Assembly: GCF_030867095.1 (NCBI RefSeq)
Contig: NC_081824.1
Location: 88,405,882-88,469,881, forward strand
Source of the DNA: Alligator mississippiensis
Lineage: Eukaryota > Chordata > Crocodylia > Alligatoridae
Direction of reading: 5' to 3'
DNA: 64,000 nucleotides
The notes under the pieces are model-generated. The model worked only from the letters and a program-made list of their open reading frames with translations. It did no database searches and had not been told where the DNA came from. The stretch's first letter is position 1. The number at the start of each line of letters is the position of its first letter. This document shows positions 46,024 through 57,332 of this stretch, one piece after another. The translations under genes and the position numbers were made by a program.

Positions 46024-47045
46024 ATAAGGGTTATTGTTCTGAAAGAAACCAGAATGATGGTTTGTTTCATTCATGTCCCTGACTTTTTATTGTCTGTTTT
46101 ATTGACACTATGAAGCAGTAGTGTAACTGAGGTGGGAAAGGAGGGAATAATGGTAACTGGGACACCAGCCCCAGGTGCCACCTTTCTTCAGAATAATCCA
46201 AAAATAGCCTTGGCTGCAGGTGGCAGCCAGCTGTGTCACCACCACTGATAGCACAGTAGCCAACATTGCCCCATACATTACTACTTTCCGGAGCACACAA
46301 CAGTTAGGTTACACCTCTGCTATGACAGTGAGCATCTCATGAGTGCACCTGAATCTTACTAAAGCAATTAGACTGTGATACTTATAATAAAAATCAAAAA
46401 TCCTTCAGAGTTGCAGAGTAGAGAATCATTTTAAATGAGAATCTTGTCAATGAGTTTGCACTGGTGGTTTCAGAGTTATAGAGACCTAAATATGGTCTCC
46501 TGTTTCCTGAGCTATTGGATCCTAGGATGCACTAACAGCCGTGGATCATTTTTGCTGCCTCTGCAAAGCCTATAGAACTTTCCTTTTGCACAATTTCCAT
46601 AGAGTAGTCAAACTATATATTGGAATAGGATTTGCCCATAGGAAAAATAAGTAACTACATACATGCATGCATACATACATACAAAAATAAATAGAAAGTA
46701 AAGACTTCAGCATTCTTATGCTTTCTACTCCCCTTTTCATCCCTTATACCCTCCCCCCACCACCTTTTTTTTTTCTATCTAGTTTTCGTGTTATCTTTGT
46801 AATATTTGTATTTGAATCCTGTTCTTTCAAACTTGAATTGCTCCCATACTGTCACCTTTCAGTATAAAACTATCACTTTTTTAAATGAATTGTTTAAAAA
46901 TATGTCTGTGCAAATGAGAAGATTAACAGAATATGTGGCAAGATGCAAAGATAAAAATAAAGCTACCAGTTGTGAAAGTTTGGAGCATACATTGTGTCAC
47001 TTGTCAAATGATCCCTGAGGCAATCTTGTTCCATGTGTGAAGCAC
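46024..47045. other. Unassigned region with short CATA repeat
   Basis: AT-rich. A CATG/CATA microsatellite lies at about 46660-46684. No gene recognised. Confidence 0.5.
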
Positions 47046-47859
47046 CTAGAAAGTAGGGTTGTGTGAAGCTTCGGTCCCTGTTTTGATTTGGCAGAGATTC
47101 AGCCCGATTTGGTGGCCTCCCAATTTCAATCAAATCAGAGGACCCTTTAATCTCTCCAAATCGAATCGGAACCCTCCAAATCAATTCGGAGAGATTTGTA
47201 AAGATTTAATATTTCAGACATAGACAGAGCTTTAAATGTTTTTTCTACATACCTCTAGGTAGCAGGTGGCTCATGAATGCTGTGATGCTGGGGTGCATGG
47301 AGTGTCTCACAGAAGTGTGGGGGGCTCCCCAGCATGCTCGGCAGCAGACCTGGCACTGGACCAGAAGCACTTCCAGTCCACTTCCGGATCCTCTGGGGAG
47401 TGTGCCACCCCCCTCCCCCTTCCTTTCCCCCTCCCACCGTGCCCCCCTGGCTCGGCGACTGGTGCCTCCTGGGTCTGGGGGGAGGTACCCAGGGTCCCTC
47501 CGTAGCTGATCGCTGAGCTGAGGGGGATGCAGTGCCCCCCCCCGTGCACTCCCTATTGGACCGGGAAGTGGACAGGAGGTACATGGGGGGTCCTCCCACA
47601 CTCTTGTGGGATGCTCCATGCACCTCAGCATCTCAGCATTCACAAGCTGCACTGGTACCTCGAGGTATGTAGGAAAAACTTTTAAAGCTGTGTCTATGTC
47701 TGAATCGCTGATTCTCTGAATCAGCATTGAATCTTCAGATTTGGAATTGGCTGAATCAAATCAGGGACAGTGATCCAAATCAATGAATTGAATCAGTGTC
47801 CCTGATTCAGGCCGAATCCAAATTGAATAGGGCCTGCTTCGCACATTCCTACTAGGAAG
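47046..47859. mobile_element. hAT-type non-autonomous element, 798 bp, with 8-bp duplication
   Basis: The element (47054-47851) has left TIR TAGGGTTGTGTGAAGCTTCG and right TIR reverse complement TAGGAATGTGCGAAGCAGGC. Flanks CTAGAAAG (47046-47053) and CTAGGAAG (47852-47859) are an 8-bp target duplication with one mismatch. Inner sequence matches the elements at 1-505 and 11903-12422. It carries a longer GC-rich centre than the 520-bp copy. No transposase is encoded; the open frames are compositional. Confidence 0.87.
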
Positions 47860-49862
47860 TTCATCCTTTGAGAAGTAGTTGACCTGACTGTAGATCTTCT
47901 GGCCAAAGAAAACTTTGAGCATTTCCACATAACAAATTGTCTTTTCCTCCTTGATGAAAACAAAAAGAAAGAGATTTGTGTTTTTTTCTGTCTTGAAGGG
48001 GTGGATAGGAAGATTTTTTTTTTCCCTTCAAGACCTTTCCCAGTAGTAAGTACAATAGTTTTCCAATAATCTGGGATGTAAAAGGAAACATGAAGAAATT
48101 GATTTTACCAGAGATTTCTCAAATTCAGCAACAGATCCAGAGATTTATTTACAACACAAGTTCAGATTGCAGTTGCTCATGTAATGGTCTTTTCATTCAA
48201 ATGATTGCTTAAAGCCCCATCCATTTTCTGGTTGGGAATCACAAAGGAACAGAGAAATGAGGCTCAGAAACTGAAAAGTGAGGTCACTAAAAGTCCATTT
48301 TTCTCAGTAAAATAAAAGTGATGGGTTTCATTTTAAAGGCCAAACTTTCTAAATGCACATATGCATTTTGAATTTGAAATATTTACAGCAAGAAATTCCA
48401 AATGACACTTGTCAAATCATATTGCAATGTTTTTTCCTATGATATTAAAACTACAGTATGCTCAATTCTCAAAGGGAAAAATTGAATTTATGTGGAACAA
48501 TCCATTTCTGTTGTTACTATGCTCATTATGCTTTTTGAACTCCACAGTGTTCTATACATAAAACTATTGTTGTATATGTGTATTGAGTCAGTTTTGTAGC
48601 TTCAATAAGCTGAGAGGTCTCCAACCTATATATCTTGATTCCAAACTCCATTAAAATACTAATTAATACTTTTGACAGTATTAATACAACTTTTGGCTAG
48701 TTTAGAATGAATTTACCCTTTCAGCATTTTCTTTTATATGAACCATTGCATAGTTACATTTTGGGTTCATTCCATGATAAAAATCTATAAAAATGACAAC
48801 ATATGAACCTTAATTTCATGCTAAAAATCTTGTGAAGTCTGGTGAACAGAAGTGACAATTTTCTTACAGTGACTTGTAGAAACAGATTTTCATTAGATCA
48901 TAGGCAATTGCATTCTTTCAAACAAGGTGCTGACATGGGTGGTAGCTGCAGATGCTCAGCACATCAAAAGAAAAAGACCTTAATACAGAAGGTTTGGAAA
49001 TTAATCATTTATATTTTATGAAATCTGCTTCTTTGTAATTTACTTGGTTGTTTGCCCTAAGTCTTACCACAAGCCCAAATCCTTCAATATAGTGTATAAT
49101 TCTCCTTTCCTAAACTCTGGGGTAAATCTAGAGGAGAGTCAATAAAGTCAATGGGACCATACTAGTGTGGAACTGGAGTCTGTGTAGAAAGAATCAGGCC
49201 TAATGTAAATATTAAACTGTGTGAGGATATCTTCATGAAACTGGAGGCAAGGTACATCCACTCAGGTTAAGAGAGTAATTCTTGAGTTTCTGATTTTACA
49301 AGACATCCACAATAGATGTGTTTACACAAGTTTTATAAACCTTCCCTGAATTTAACCCACTGTAAAATCATAGATAGAATGAATCTAAGAAGTCAGAAAT
49401 ATTTCCAGCAAATGTTTCTAGTCCTCTAGTCACAGCTGTTCAAAATGTCTTTGTTGTTGAATAGTTAGTTTGATGCAGATTACGGTTTCATAGAACAGCA
49501 TTGCACAGAGGATAGAGTCCTAGACTTGGACAAAAGAAGGCTCCCTTCTATTCCAAACTCTTCTGTCAGTTGACATTGGCCAAGCTATTTTTCCTCAACC
49601 TGTGCATCAAATTCCCCTCTGATATAATGGATATTCAGGTATTTATCTGGCTTGGTACAGAACTTTGATGCACTGTTGAAAATCATTTCATTAGACAAAG
49701 GTATTGTTGTTGTTATTGTTGCTAACAATAATATTTTTCCTTCACTGATCACTAAATACATTACAGAACACTGAGCAGACAGGACTGACATACAAAACAC
49801 AGGCTCACATACAAAACACCCTTCTAAGAGCAATAATGATGTTTCCCAAATATTAAGAAGAC
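47860..49862. other. AT-rich unassigned region
   Basis: About 2 kb with no credible exon, RNA gene or repeat. Confidence 0.5.
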
Positions 49863-50240
49863 TATGGATGCATTCAGATGAGCATGCACATGCCTGTTGT
49901 GGTATCTCAAAGCAGTTTGAAACACTACAAGAGGCAAGCTAGGAACAAAAAAATGTTCCCTTCACTGCATATTTGCAGCTTTGACTCTAATTTTAACACC
50001 AGGAAATCCCAGTATCAACCTTCCCCCCACAAAAAAAATCCATCCTGAAACAAAGCGTCACAGAACACATTTCCAGAGTGTAACCTGATGCAACCAGAGG
50101 CTGAGTGCTCCAGAGAGACTCTCTGGCACCCATCCAGAGCTTCTCTATGGCTGCCTTGTGCCCCAGCATGTTGTCTCAGAATGCTGGAGCAAGTAGGAGT
50201 GGGGCAAGGCAGGAGTGGTGGATCAACCCAGACTCTGCCC

Positions 50241-50250
50241 CAGGTAAGCA
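50241..50250 (+). promoter_or_regulatory. Splice-donor-like GGTAAGCAAG, TIR-1 copy E
   Basis: CAGGTAAGCAAG lies 378 bp inside the E-type end, in the same context (ACTCTGCCCCAG versus ACTCTGTGCCAG) as in copy B. Confidence 0.35.
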
Positions 50251-50385
50251 AGGACTTTGGGTGGAGGGGACTGTGGATGCAGGGGGCTGTGTGGGGGTGA
50301 GGGGTATTGTGTGTGTTAGGGTAGGGGGGACTGCTCAGGAGGGGTGGGCCTCTCGCCCACCCCCTGCTGGGTGGACCCCCCTCCC

Positions 50386-50715
50386 AGCAGCAGCAGTGGC
50401 TGTCAGGGCCACTGGCAGAGCCCCAATCTGCATCACCTGTGTGACATGGTGCTGCACCAGCCCGGCCCACCAAGAACTGGTCCACTCCTGCTGTCACCCA
50501 GGGTCCTGGCACTACAGGCAGGACTCAGCCTGCACGAGGGTGCACGGACCCAGTGTGCGGTGCTGGGACCCCAGGTGACAGCAGAAGTGGCCTGGTTCTA
50601 GTTGAGGGTGCATGTGAGTGGGCTGGGCCAGCACAGCATCATGTTGCACAGGCAGCACAGGTTGGGGCTCTACCAGTAGCCCTGACAGCCACTGCTGCTG
50701 CTGCTGTGGGATGAG
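50386..50715. repeat. Large inverted repeat inside TIR-1 copy E
   Basis: The left arm from 50386 (CAGCAGCAGTGGCTGTCAGG) and the right arm ending at 50715 are imperfect reverse complements over about 160 bp, with centre near 50550. Confidence 0.7.
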
Positions 50716-51060
50716 GTGTGCAGCATGCAGGGGGGAAGGCAGGGGACCAACCCCTCCTGAGCACTCCCTCCCACCCCCACCCTCCAAATCCTCCCCACCC
50801 CCACTGTTCCCTCCACCCACAATTCCCCCACCCCACACACAATCCCCCCAACTCCCAGACAGTCCCCCCACACCTACAAACTCCCTACAATCTACCCACA
50901 AACCCTACAACCCCAAACCAACCCTACAAACCTCCCACACACAAACCCCACCCCGAACCCTTGCACAAGCCCCATACCTCCCCACAAACCTCACCCCACA
51001 AACCTTATGCAGCCCCAGACTGGAGGTGGGCTCCTGGTCCCAGGAACCACTTGAGTGTGT

Positions 51061-52947
51061 AATGAGCTAAGGGTAGGGTGGAGGGAACAGCAGTGGTGTC
51101 TCTTCCTGTGTACAAGCTAGTGAGGGAAAGTGCAAAGCACAGTATTGTTACAACATGAATATATTTCAGCCAGAAATATTACAACAAAACCAGTCTGTTG
51201 AGCAGTGTGTGCTGAACCTATGCTATCTGAAAGGTACCAGATTTTTCAGAAGGTGGGTGTTTAACACTGACAGAATATCAGCACTCTGTTAGGTATCATT
51301 AACTAGGCAGCAGAAATAGATATACCCTAAATCAGTGTCATTTTAAAAAATGTAAAAGGCAATGCTAATGTGGAATTTGATAAATTATAAAAATATTATT
51401 TCATGCAAAAAATAAATTGTGAAAATCATAATTCCCCTTTAAGAAGACACTACAATTGCTCAGTCTTCTAGTTGCGGCATCTTCATCCCACACATTTTTC
51501 CATGTGTTGCCATTCCATTTCTGCAGTATGCTTTATCAGGGCCAGACTATGGACAACTAATATAACAATTTCTGTCTAGCTGTCCTTGACTTGTCAACTC
51601 TGCTCCTTTATTTGGGTGTTAACGCTTTGTGCTTCTTCTCACATCTATCCTGTGCATCTCTAGCAGGGCAAAATAGGTTAATGTGGGTGCCATGAAGATA
51701 GTCAGGAAGACCCTGGTGGGATTTCATAAGTGGCAGCTCTGTGGAGGGGCACATTCTTGCTCTCACATGGCTGGAAGTGTTTCATTACTTCTACCCTCCC
51801 ATCTTCTGTTTCACTTTTTTGCTCTAGTTGAACTTGTTGTTCTTTATTTGTAATACAGCCCTCTTGTTCCTTTCAGGCTCTCACCCACATGTACTGGATG
51901 GCAACAATGCTAATACTGAGGTCTGGGAAGAAATACACATTTTTTCAAGTGTTTGGAGTACTGCATGGCTGTATTCAACTTGTTTAGCAGTGTTGTTGGG
52001 GTTGATTTGGTTTTAAGTTGGCTCATAACCTACAGGAAACATTCAGAGTACATTTGTTCATACTTTGAAAGAAATAATGGGAAAATGGACTCTCTTTCAA
52101 TGGAAAATTGTAAATACTGGACTAATGAAGAAAAAAACATTTGGCTCTTCTCTAACACCTTAAAGCATGTCCTATACTCTCTAAATATATTTGCTTCAGT
52201 AGCATAAAGAATAAAGGCCAAAATCAAATATAATTTCCTGTTTCTAAATTTTTAATTTACAATTTTATATTGCTTCATTTTATCTATTTTTGTATCATCT
52301 TATACTACATTACTTTTGTTTAACTTGGTACAATGTATAATCTTATTGTATGCATTTACCAGTAACCATAAATTATATTGCATTATTATTATTACTATTA
52401 TTATTATATAATTTTATTATCAATTTTATTGTTTTTGTGAAAGCAATGAATAAGCTACTACTATATTTATAGTATTATCAAGCTGGAATAGTAAACAGTG
52501 ATGCATGGAGCAAGGGCAATATAGTAATGTCAGGGCGTGCAGTTTCTTTCACAAGAAAAGGCCAAGCGGAGGCATAAAATGAAGATCTGCCTTTTGTTAG
52601 GTTGGAGTTCATGATGCTGCTTGGTAGGGGACATAGGAAAGAACAGGAATGGTAAAAGCAATGACAGCAAAAGATGAATAAAATTTAAACTAAAGGCATT
52701 TATTTCACTAGTTTATGTTACTTACATTTATTCCAGGGAAATGAAGCCCTCATGAGCCTTAAGAGATATTGTTTAATGATAGTATGTGATGATCTACACT
52801 AAATTTATCATTACCAACAGTGACACCTTCAAGCATGTTGGGCTGCTTCTTGAGAGCTGCGAACTAAATGATAAACAGTAAACTCCTGTCCATCTGTCAC
52901 AGGCAGATTAATTTGCTTAGGCAGGCTACTTGGCAGTTTTTCGACTC
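51061..52947. other. AT-rich unassigned region
   Basis: Includes (ATT)n at 52381-52407 and the segment 51983-52172, which recurs inverted at 54015-54205. No gene recognised. Confidence 0.5.
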
Positions 52948-52950
52948 ATT

Positions 52951-53365
52951 GGCTATGTCCACACAGTGTGGATGTTTGGTTCCTTGGGGACAATTAGCAG
53001 TGGTGCACCTTGCACTGAGTAATGCCCATACCCAACATGCTCTGGTGCACGACAAGTTACCCCGGGGGCTGTTCATGATGGTGCTTGGCACTGGGCTGGC
53101 CCCAGCAGCCTTATCTGGAGTCCTGGGGCCTGTCTGGCTGCTGCGGCACAGGTCTGGGCATCCTGGCTTTGTTTTGAGTGGTGCATGCTGCCCATGAGTG
53201 TGCTGCTCCACTTTTTTTCTCTGTGGATTTTTTTGACCCCTGGATATACAGGGATCAAAAACCCCTCCATGCTGTTCCCTTGCAGCACAGAGAACTGAAC
53301 CTGCAGTATGTGGTGCCACAGACATGACTGTGGCACCACATGGCTGCGCACGTTTGGACGTAGAC
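52951..53365. mobile_element. 415-bp MITE-like element with 3-bp duplication
   Basis: The left end is GGCTATGTCCACACAG; the reverse complement of the right end is GTCTACGTCCAAACG. ATT lies on both sides (52948-52950 and 53366-53368). The interior shares a TGACCCCTGGATAT...TTTTTT block with the E-terminal region of TIR-1 copy B (32235-32280, inverted). It directly abuts TIR-1 copy D. Confidence 0.6.
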
Positions 53366-53589
53366 ATTGGCCATGTCCACACATGCAGGCACATGTGCTT
53401 GGAGCAGCTCAAATAGCAGTGGCCTAGATCTGTAACAGAGATTTGTGCCTCAGCACATGTGCCTGAACATACACATTGGTGTGGGACAAATTGTGCCACT
53501 TGGGGCAAATTGACTCTACCCAGCTCCTCCCAGATCTGAAGCCAGTGGGAGCTAGAGACTGGGGCCAGCACAGGTGCTGGCCCCAGAAG

Positions 53590-53598
53590 TATAAAAAG
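53590..53598 (+). promoter_or_regulatory. TATA-box-like motif, TIR-1 copy D
   Basis: TATAAAAAG lies 221 bp inside the left end. Confidence 0.45.
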
Positions 53599-54357
53599 CA
53601 GCCCTGATGAGCAGCTCAAGGATACATGCCCTCAGGAGCTTCTGAGGCTTGGCTAGTTGATATATGGGTCACCAGTCCCCTGTGCCAGCTGGACTGCTGC
53701 AGGAGCCTTTACCGAGAGTTGTCCCTCACCCTCTACCCACTTCAGCAGTCTCGCATCAGGGGCTGCTGCCTGGCTGTGGCCTGCTGCCACTGGCAACAGC
53801 ATCTGGCGCCTAGGACCTGCATCCTGATGTCTGCACACCTGCCAGACCTGGATGGAGACTGTACAGCCACTTGGGCTGTGGTACAGGCACTGCAGAAGAG
53901 CCATCTGCACCTCTGGGCTAGCTTCCAGTGGGCTGTGGCTGCACAGGTGGCCTTTGTGCGGCACTGCTGTCATGTGTCCCCTGCCCTCCCCCATTTGTGC
54001 AGCTATCATCTGGAAGATCTTTTAAGTTGTTAGAGAAGAGGCACATGCTTTTTCTTCATTAGCCCAGTATTTACAATTTTCACTGAGAGAGAGAGATCCA
54101 ATTCCTTTTTATTTCTTCAAAGAATAAACAAATGTACTCTGAATTTATCCTGTAGGTTATGAGCCAACTTAAAACCAAAGCAACCCCCAAAACTACTAAG
54201 ATGTGCCATGTAACAGGGCATTGAAGTGGCCCACTATGAACTGGTGAAGCATATCCTTCTGGCCCCAAATGGGGCCATCCAGAGGAGGTCAGCCACCTCC
54301 TCTGCCCTCCAGCTGGGTCCCCAGTGTCAGCCCTAAGCAGGCTTCTCTGCCTTGGCT

Positions 54358-54379
54358 CCCCCCCCCCCCCCCCGCCCCA
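54358..54379. repeat. Poly-C run
   Basis: A C homopolymer with a single G interruption. Confidence 0.95.
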
Positions 54380-55623
54380 CTTGCCTCACTAGCAGGAATC
54401 CTCATTTTCCCTGTTTTAAAATGGCAAATTCTCTGCTAAAAAATCCCAAATTACACTCATTAAAATACCCCCAAATCCATTTTCTTCCATGATTAAATGA
54501 CATGCTACTATATATATAAAGAGAGAGAGAGATCAGTTGGGCAATGCTTTATTGATATATTTACAATTTTATACCAATCTAGAAGCCTACCCATGTCTCT
54601 ATCATCATAACAAATTCTAAATATCTATACACCTTTTTGTTTGCTTTTGTTTTTATTAATCATATGAAAACACAGCTGTCACTGCCCCCTTCAGTCACCA
54701 GGATGTGGGGTACTGAGCAGCACTGGGATACCAGTGCCCTGTCTCTGCCCATGCTCCTAACTCCCAAGCCACAGCCCCCCCAGTGCCCTTCACTCCTGAC
54801 CTGCAGCCCCTGACTGCCCCCCACTAGCTCCCTCCAGCAGCAGCTCTGTTACAGCACAAGGATACAGGTCTAGGTGCAGCTATCCCAACTGCTGCTTTGT
54901 GGCTCTGAGCAGTGCCAGCCCTTACTGTTCTGCTCCCTGCACCTGTGCCCAGGACCCAGCAATGCCCATGCTGTTCCTGGGAAGCCCTCGACTGGGGCTC
55001 AAGGACTGGGCTGTGTAAGCTCCTTCCCCTGCACAGGCTGCTCTAGGGAGGAATGGGAGCTCCAAGCCAAGCTCTGGTAGCTGCTTTTACCTTGAGTGCT
55101 CCCCCATACCTGACCTTCATCTCTCTGTCTGTCACACACACCCCTGCTGCCATCCCTGGTCCATCACATACACCCATAGACTCTGCTGTCACTTCAATCC
55201 CCCAATGCCTATCATTCAATCCCACTGCACCTCCACCCCTCCTTCCACCCCATCACACCTCAGGCTGGGGCTGCATGTCTCAGCACTGGTGTGGGCATGG
55301 GGCAGGTCTGCAGTTTTGTAGTTGCCTCTGAAACTATAACTCCTGCCAGCAGGCCCCATCCCACCTGATGTCCATGCATATTGAGTGTGAGATTTGTAGG
55401 GGGAAATATGGGAAAGTGTGGATATAGGCCTTTTGGGGTGGTGTGAAGGGGTGCATGCGGTTTATGGGTGGATTGTGGGGGGGGTCGTGGGTGAGGGGGC
55501 TCTGCGGGTGGTCTGTGAGTTTGAGGTTTGTGGGGGAATGTGGGGTTTGTGGGTCGATTGTGGGGGGGGTTTGGGGGGGTTGTGGTTGTGGAGTTTGGGG
55601 GGGCACATTTAGACAAGACTGGG

Positions 55624-55847
55624 CCAGCTCCTGCCACTACCCAGGGTCCCAGCACTGCAGGCAGGAGCTGCATGCCCTTGGGCGGGGCCAACTCCTACCT
55701 CCATGTGATGGTGGGCACATGGAGACAGGAGCCAGCCTGGCCTGATAATATGCAGGCCACATGGGGGCAGGCACTGGCCCAGCCCAATGACATATGGCTT
55801 CTGTCTGTAGTGCCAGGAGCCCCGCGTGGTGGAAGGAGTCACCTTGA
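55624..55847. repeat. Segment duplicated at 56456-56680
   Basis: About 224 bp of TIR-1 copy D, from CAGCTCCTGCCACTACCCAG to GGTGGAAGGAGTC, recurs in direct orientation 832 bp downstream with roughly a dozen differences. Confidence 0.88.
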
Positions 55848-56455
55848 AGGTGTATTCCAGTGTCTCGGGCTGGCTGCATGCTCCATATGTAGCCCCTGGA
55901 ACTTGAGCAGCACCATGAGCTGCTGGGGGGCTCTTCTTGCAGTGGGCCATGAGCAAACCAAGGGTTGGCTGCTGGCTGCAGCTGCTGCCAATGGTGGCAG
56001 AAGCTGTGTGCCAGGCAGGGGGTGGCCAAGGGATCCACCCCTCCCATACAGTCTCACCACCCCCACCATCCTTCCACCCCCACACAGTCCCTCCATACCT
56101 ATAGCCCCCACCCCAACACCCACACAGCCCCCCACATCCCTGTTTATCTAGCGCAGAGCCTGGGCCCAAGCCACTATCACCAGCCATGCCCTGCTTCTAT
56201 TTCCTCCAGCATGCTGAGGCAGCATGAAGAAGCAGAAGGGGCATGTGGCAGGCATACACATGCTCTGGCTGGGTGCTACAGTATCTCTTTGGAGGACCCA
56301 GCCTCCAGTTGCTTTGGGGCACACTCCAGGAGCACACACTGCACCACTTATTTCTGGTATTCTTTCTTTTGATATAGGGATTCCCTGGTATCAAATTTAC
56401 ACATGCACTTTACTGCAAAAGAAACTAATTAGCTCTGAAGTCCCAGAGGTAGGGA

Positions 56456-56712
56456 CAAGCTCCTGCCACTACCCAGGGTCCCAGCACTGCAGGCAGGACC
56501 TGTGTGCCATTGGGCAGGGCCAACTCCTGCCTCCATGTGATGGTGGGCACATGGAGACAGGAGCCAGCCTGGCCTGATAATATGCAGGCCACATGGGGGC
56601 AGGCACTAGCCCAGCCCAATGACATATGGCTTCTGTCTGTAGTGCCAGGAGCCCGGGGTGGTGGAAGGAGTCAGCTCGAAAATAATTAGCTCTGAAGTCC
56701 CAGAGGTAGGGA
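56456..56712. repeat. Inserted duplicate segment flanked by 30-bp direct repeats
   Basis: The copy of 55624-55847 lies between two identical 30-bp stretches starting TAATTAGCTCTGAAGTCCCA (56426-56455 and 56683-56712) that belong to the outer CR1. The copy therefore interrupts the CR1 with a 30-bp duplication of its target. Confidence 0.85.
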
Positions 56713-57332
56713 AAATCTTGAGGATAGCTCTATCAAGCCTTCAGTCAGTGCAGATGTAGTTAGGGATCTTCTGGAAGGGCTAGACATTTTCAAATCTGCA
56801 GGTCCAGATGCCCCCCACCCAAGGGTGTTGAGGGAGCTGGCAGAGGTCACCGTGGAGCCCTTGGCTCAGCTGTATGAGCATTCATGGTTATCTGGCCAGA
56901 TGCTGGGGGATTGGAAACTGGCTAATGTGGTCCCAATTCTCAAGAAAGGGAGAAAGGAGAACCCAAGTAATTATAGGCCTGTAAGCCTCACCTCAGTGCT
57001 CGGGAAGATCTTGGAGAGAATCATCAAGGAGCACATCTGTGGGGGCCTGCAGGGGAGATCACGCTCAGGGGCAATCAGCATGGCTTCAACAAAGGCAGGT
57101 CCTGCCAGACCAATCTGATTGCCTTTAATGACCAAGTAACTAAATCCTTGCATGATGGTATCGCTGTGGACATAGTCTTTCTAGACTTTAAGAAGGCATT
57201 TCAAACTGTCTCTCACCCCATCCTCATCAATAAATTAAGTGACTGCGGCATTGATGCCTGCACAGTTGGATGGGTAAAAAATTGGCTGATGGGGCACACC
57301 CAGAGATTAGTGGTGGACAGGTTGTTCTCAAC

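Larger units (their letters stand above)
49866..51060 (-). mobile_element. TIR-1 element, copy E (truncated, reverse orientation)
   Basis: The left terminus GGATGCATTCAGATGAGCATGC is E-type, preceded by TAT (49863-49865). It is followed by TCTCAAAGCAGTTTGAAAC and AAAAATGTTCCC. The GC-rich half continues to about 51060 and the F half is missing. It contains a large internal inverted repeat (50386-50715). The C-rich stretch 50757-51000 gives long proline-rich frames with no domain. Confidence 0.65.
53369..56410 (+). mobile_element. TIR-1 element, copy D (right end lost)
   Basis: The left end GGCCATGTCCACACATGCAGGC starts immediately after ATT. The F block follows, then the AT-rich middle (54400-54650) and the GC-rich right half. 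A 190-bp segment (54015-54205) that duplicates nearby DNA in inverted orientation is inserted in the F block. The right terminus is missing: sequence runs into the outer CR1 near 56415. 240- and 207-codon frames exist but carry no recognisable domain. Confidence 0.65.

Noticed and set aside
50618..51070. Proline/threonine-rich 150-codon frame
   Set aside because: Translation of a C-rich simple sequence in TIR-1 copy E.
52897..53619. 240-codon minus-strand frame
   Set aside because: It crosses the boundary between a MITE and TIR-1 copy D, so it cannot be a single ancestral gene.
57270..57332. Apparent N-terminus of a 740-codon protein
   Set aside because: These codons come from the outer CR1 in a wrong frame; the genuine inner CR1 sequence starts after 57332, so this is an accidental fusion.
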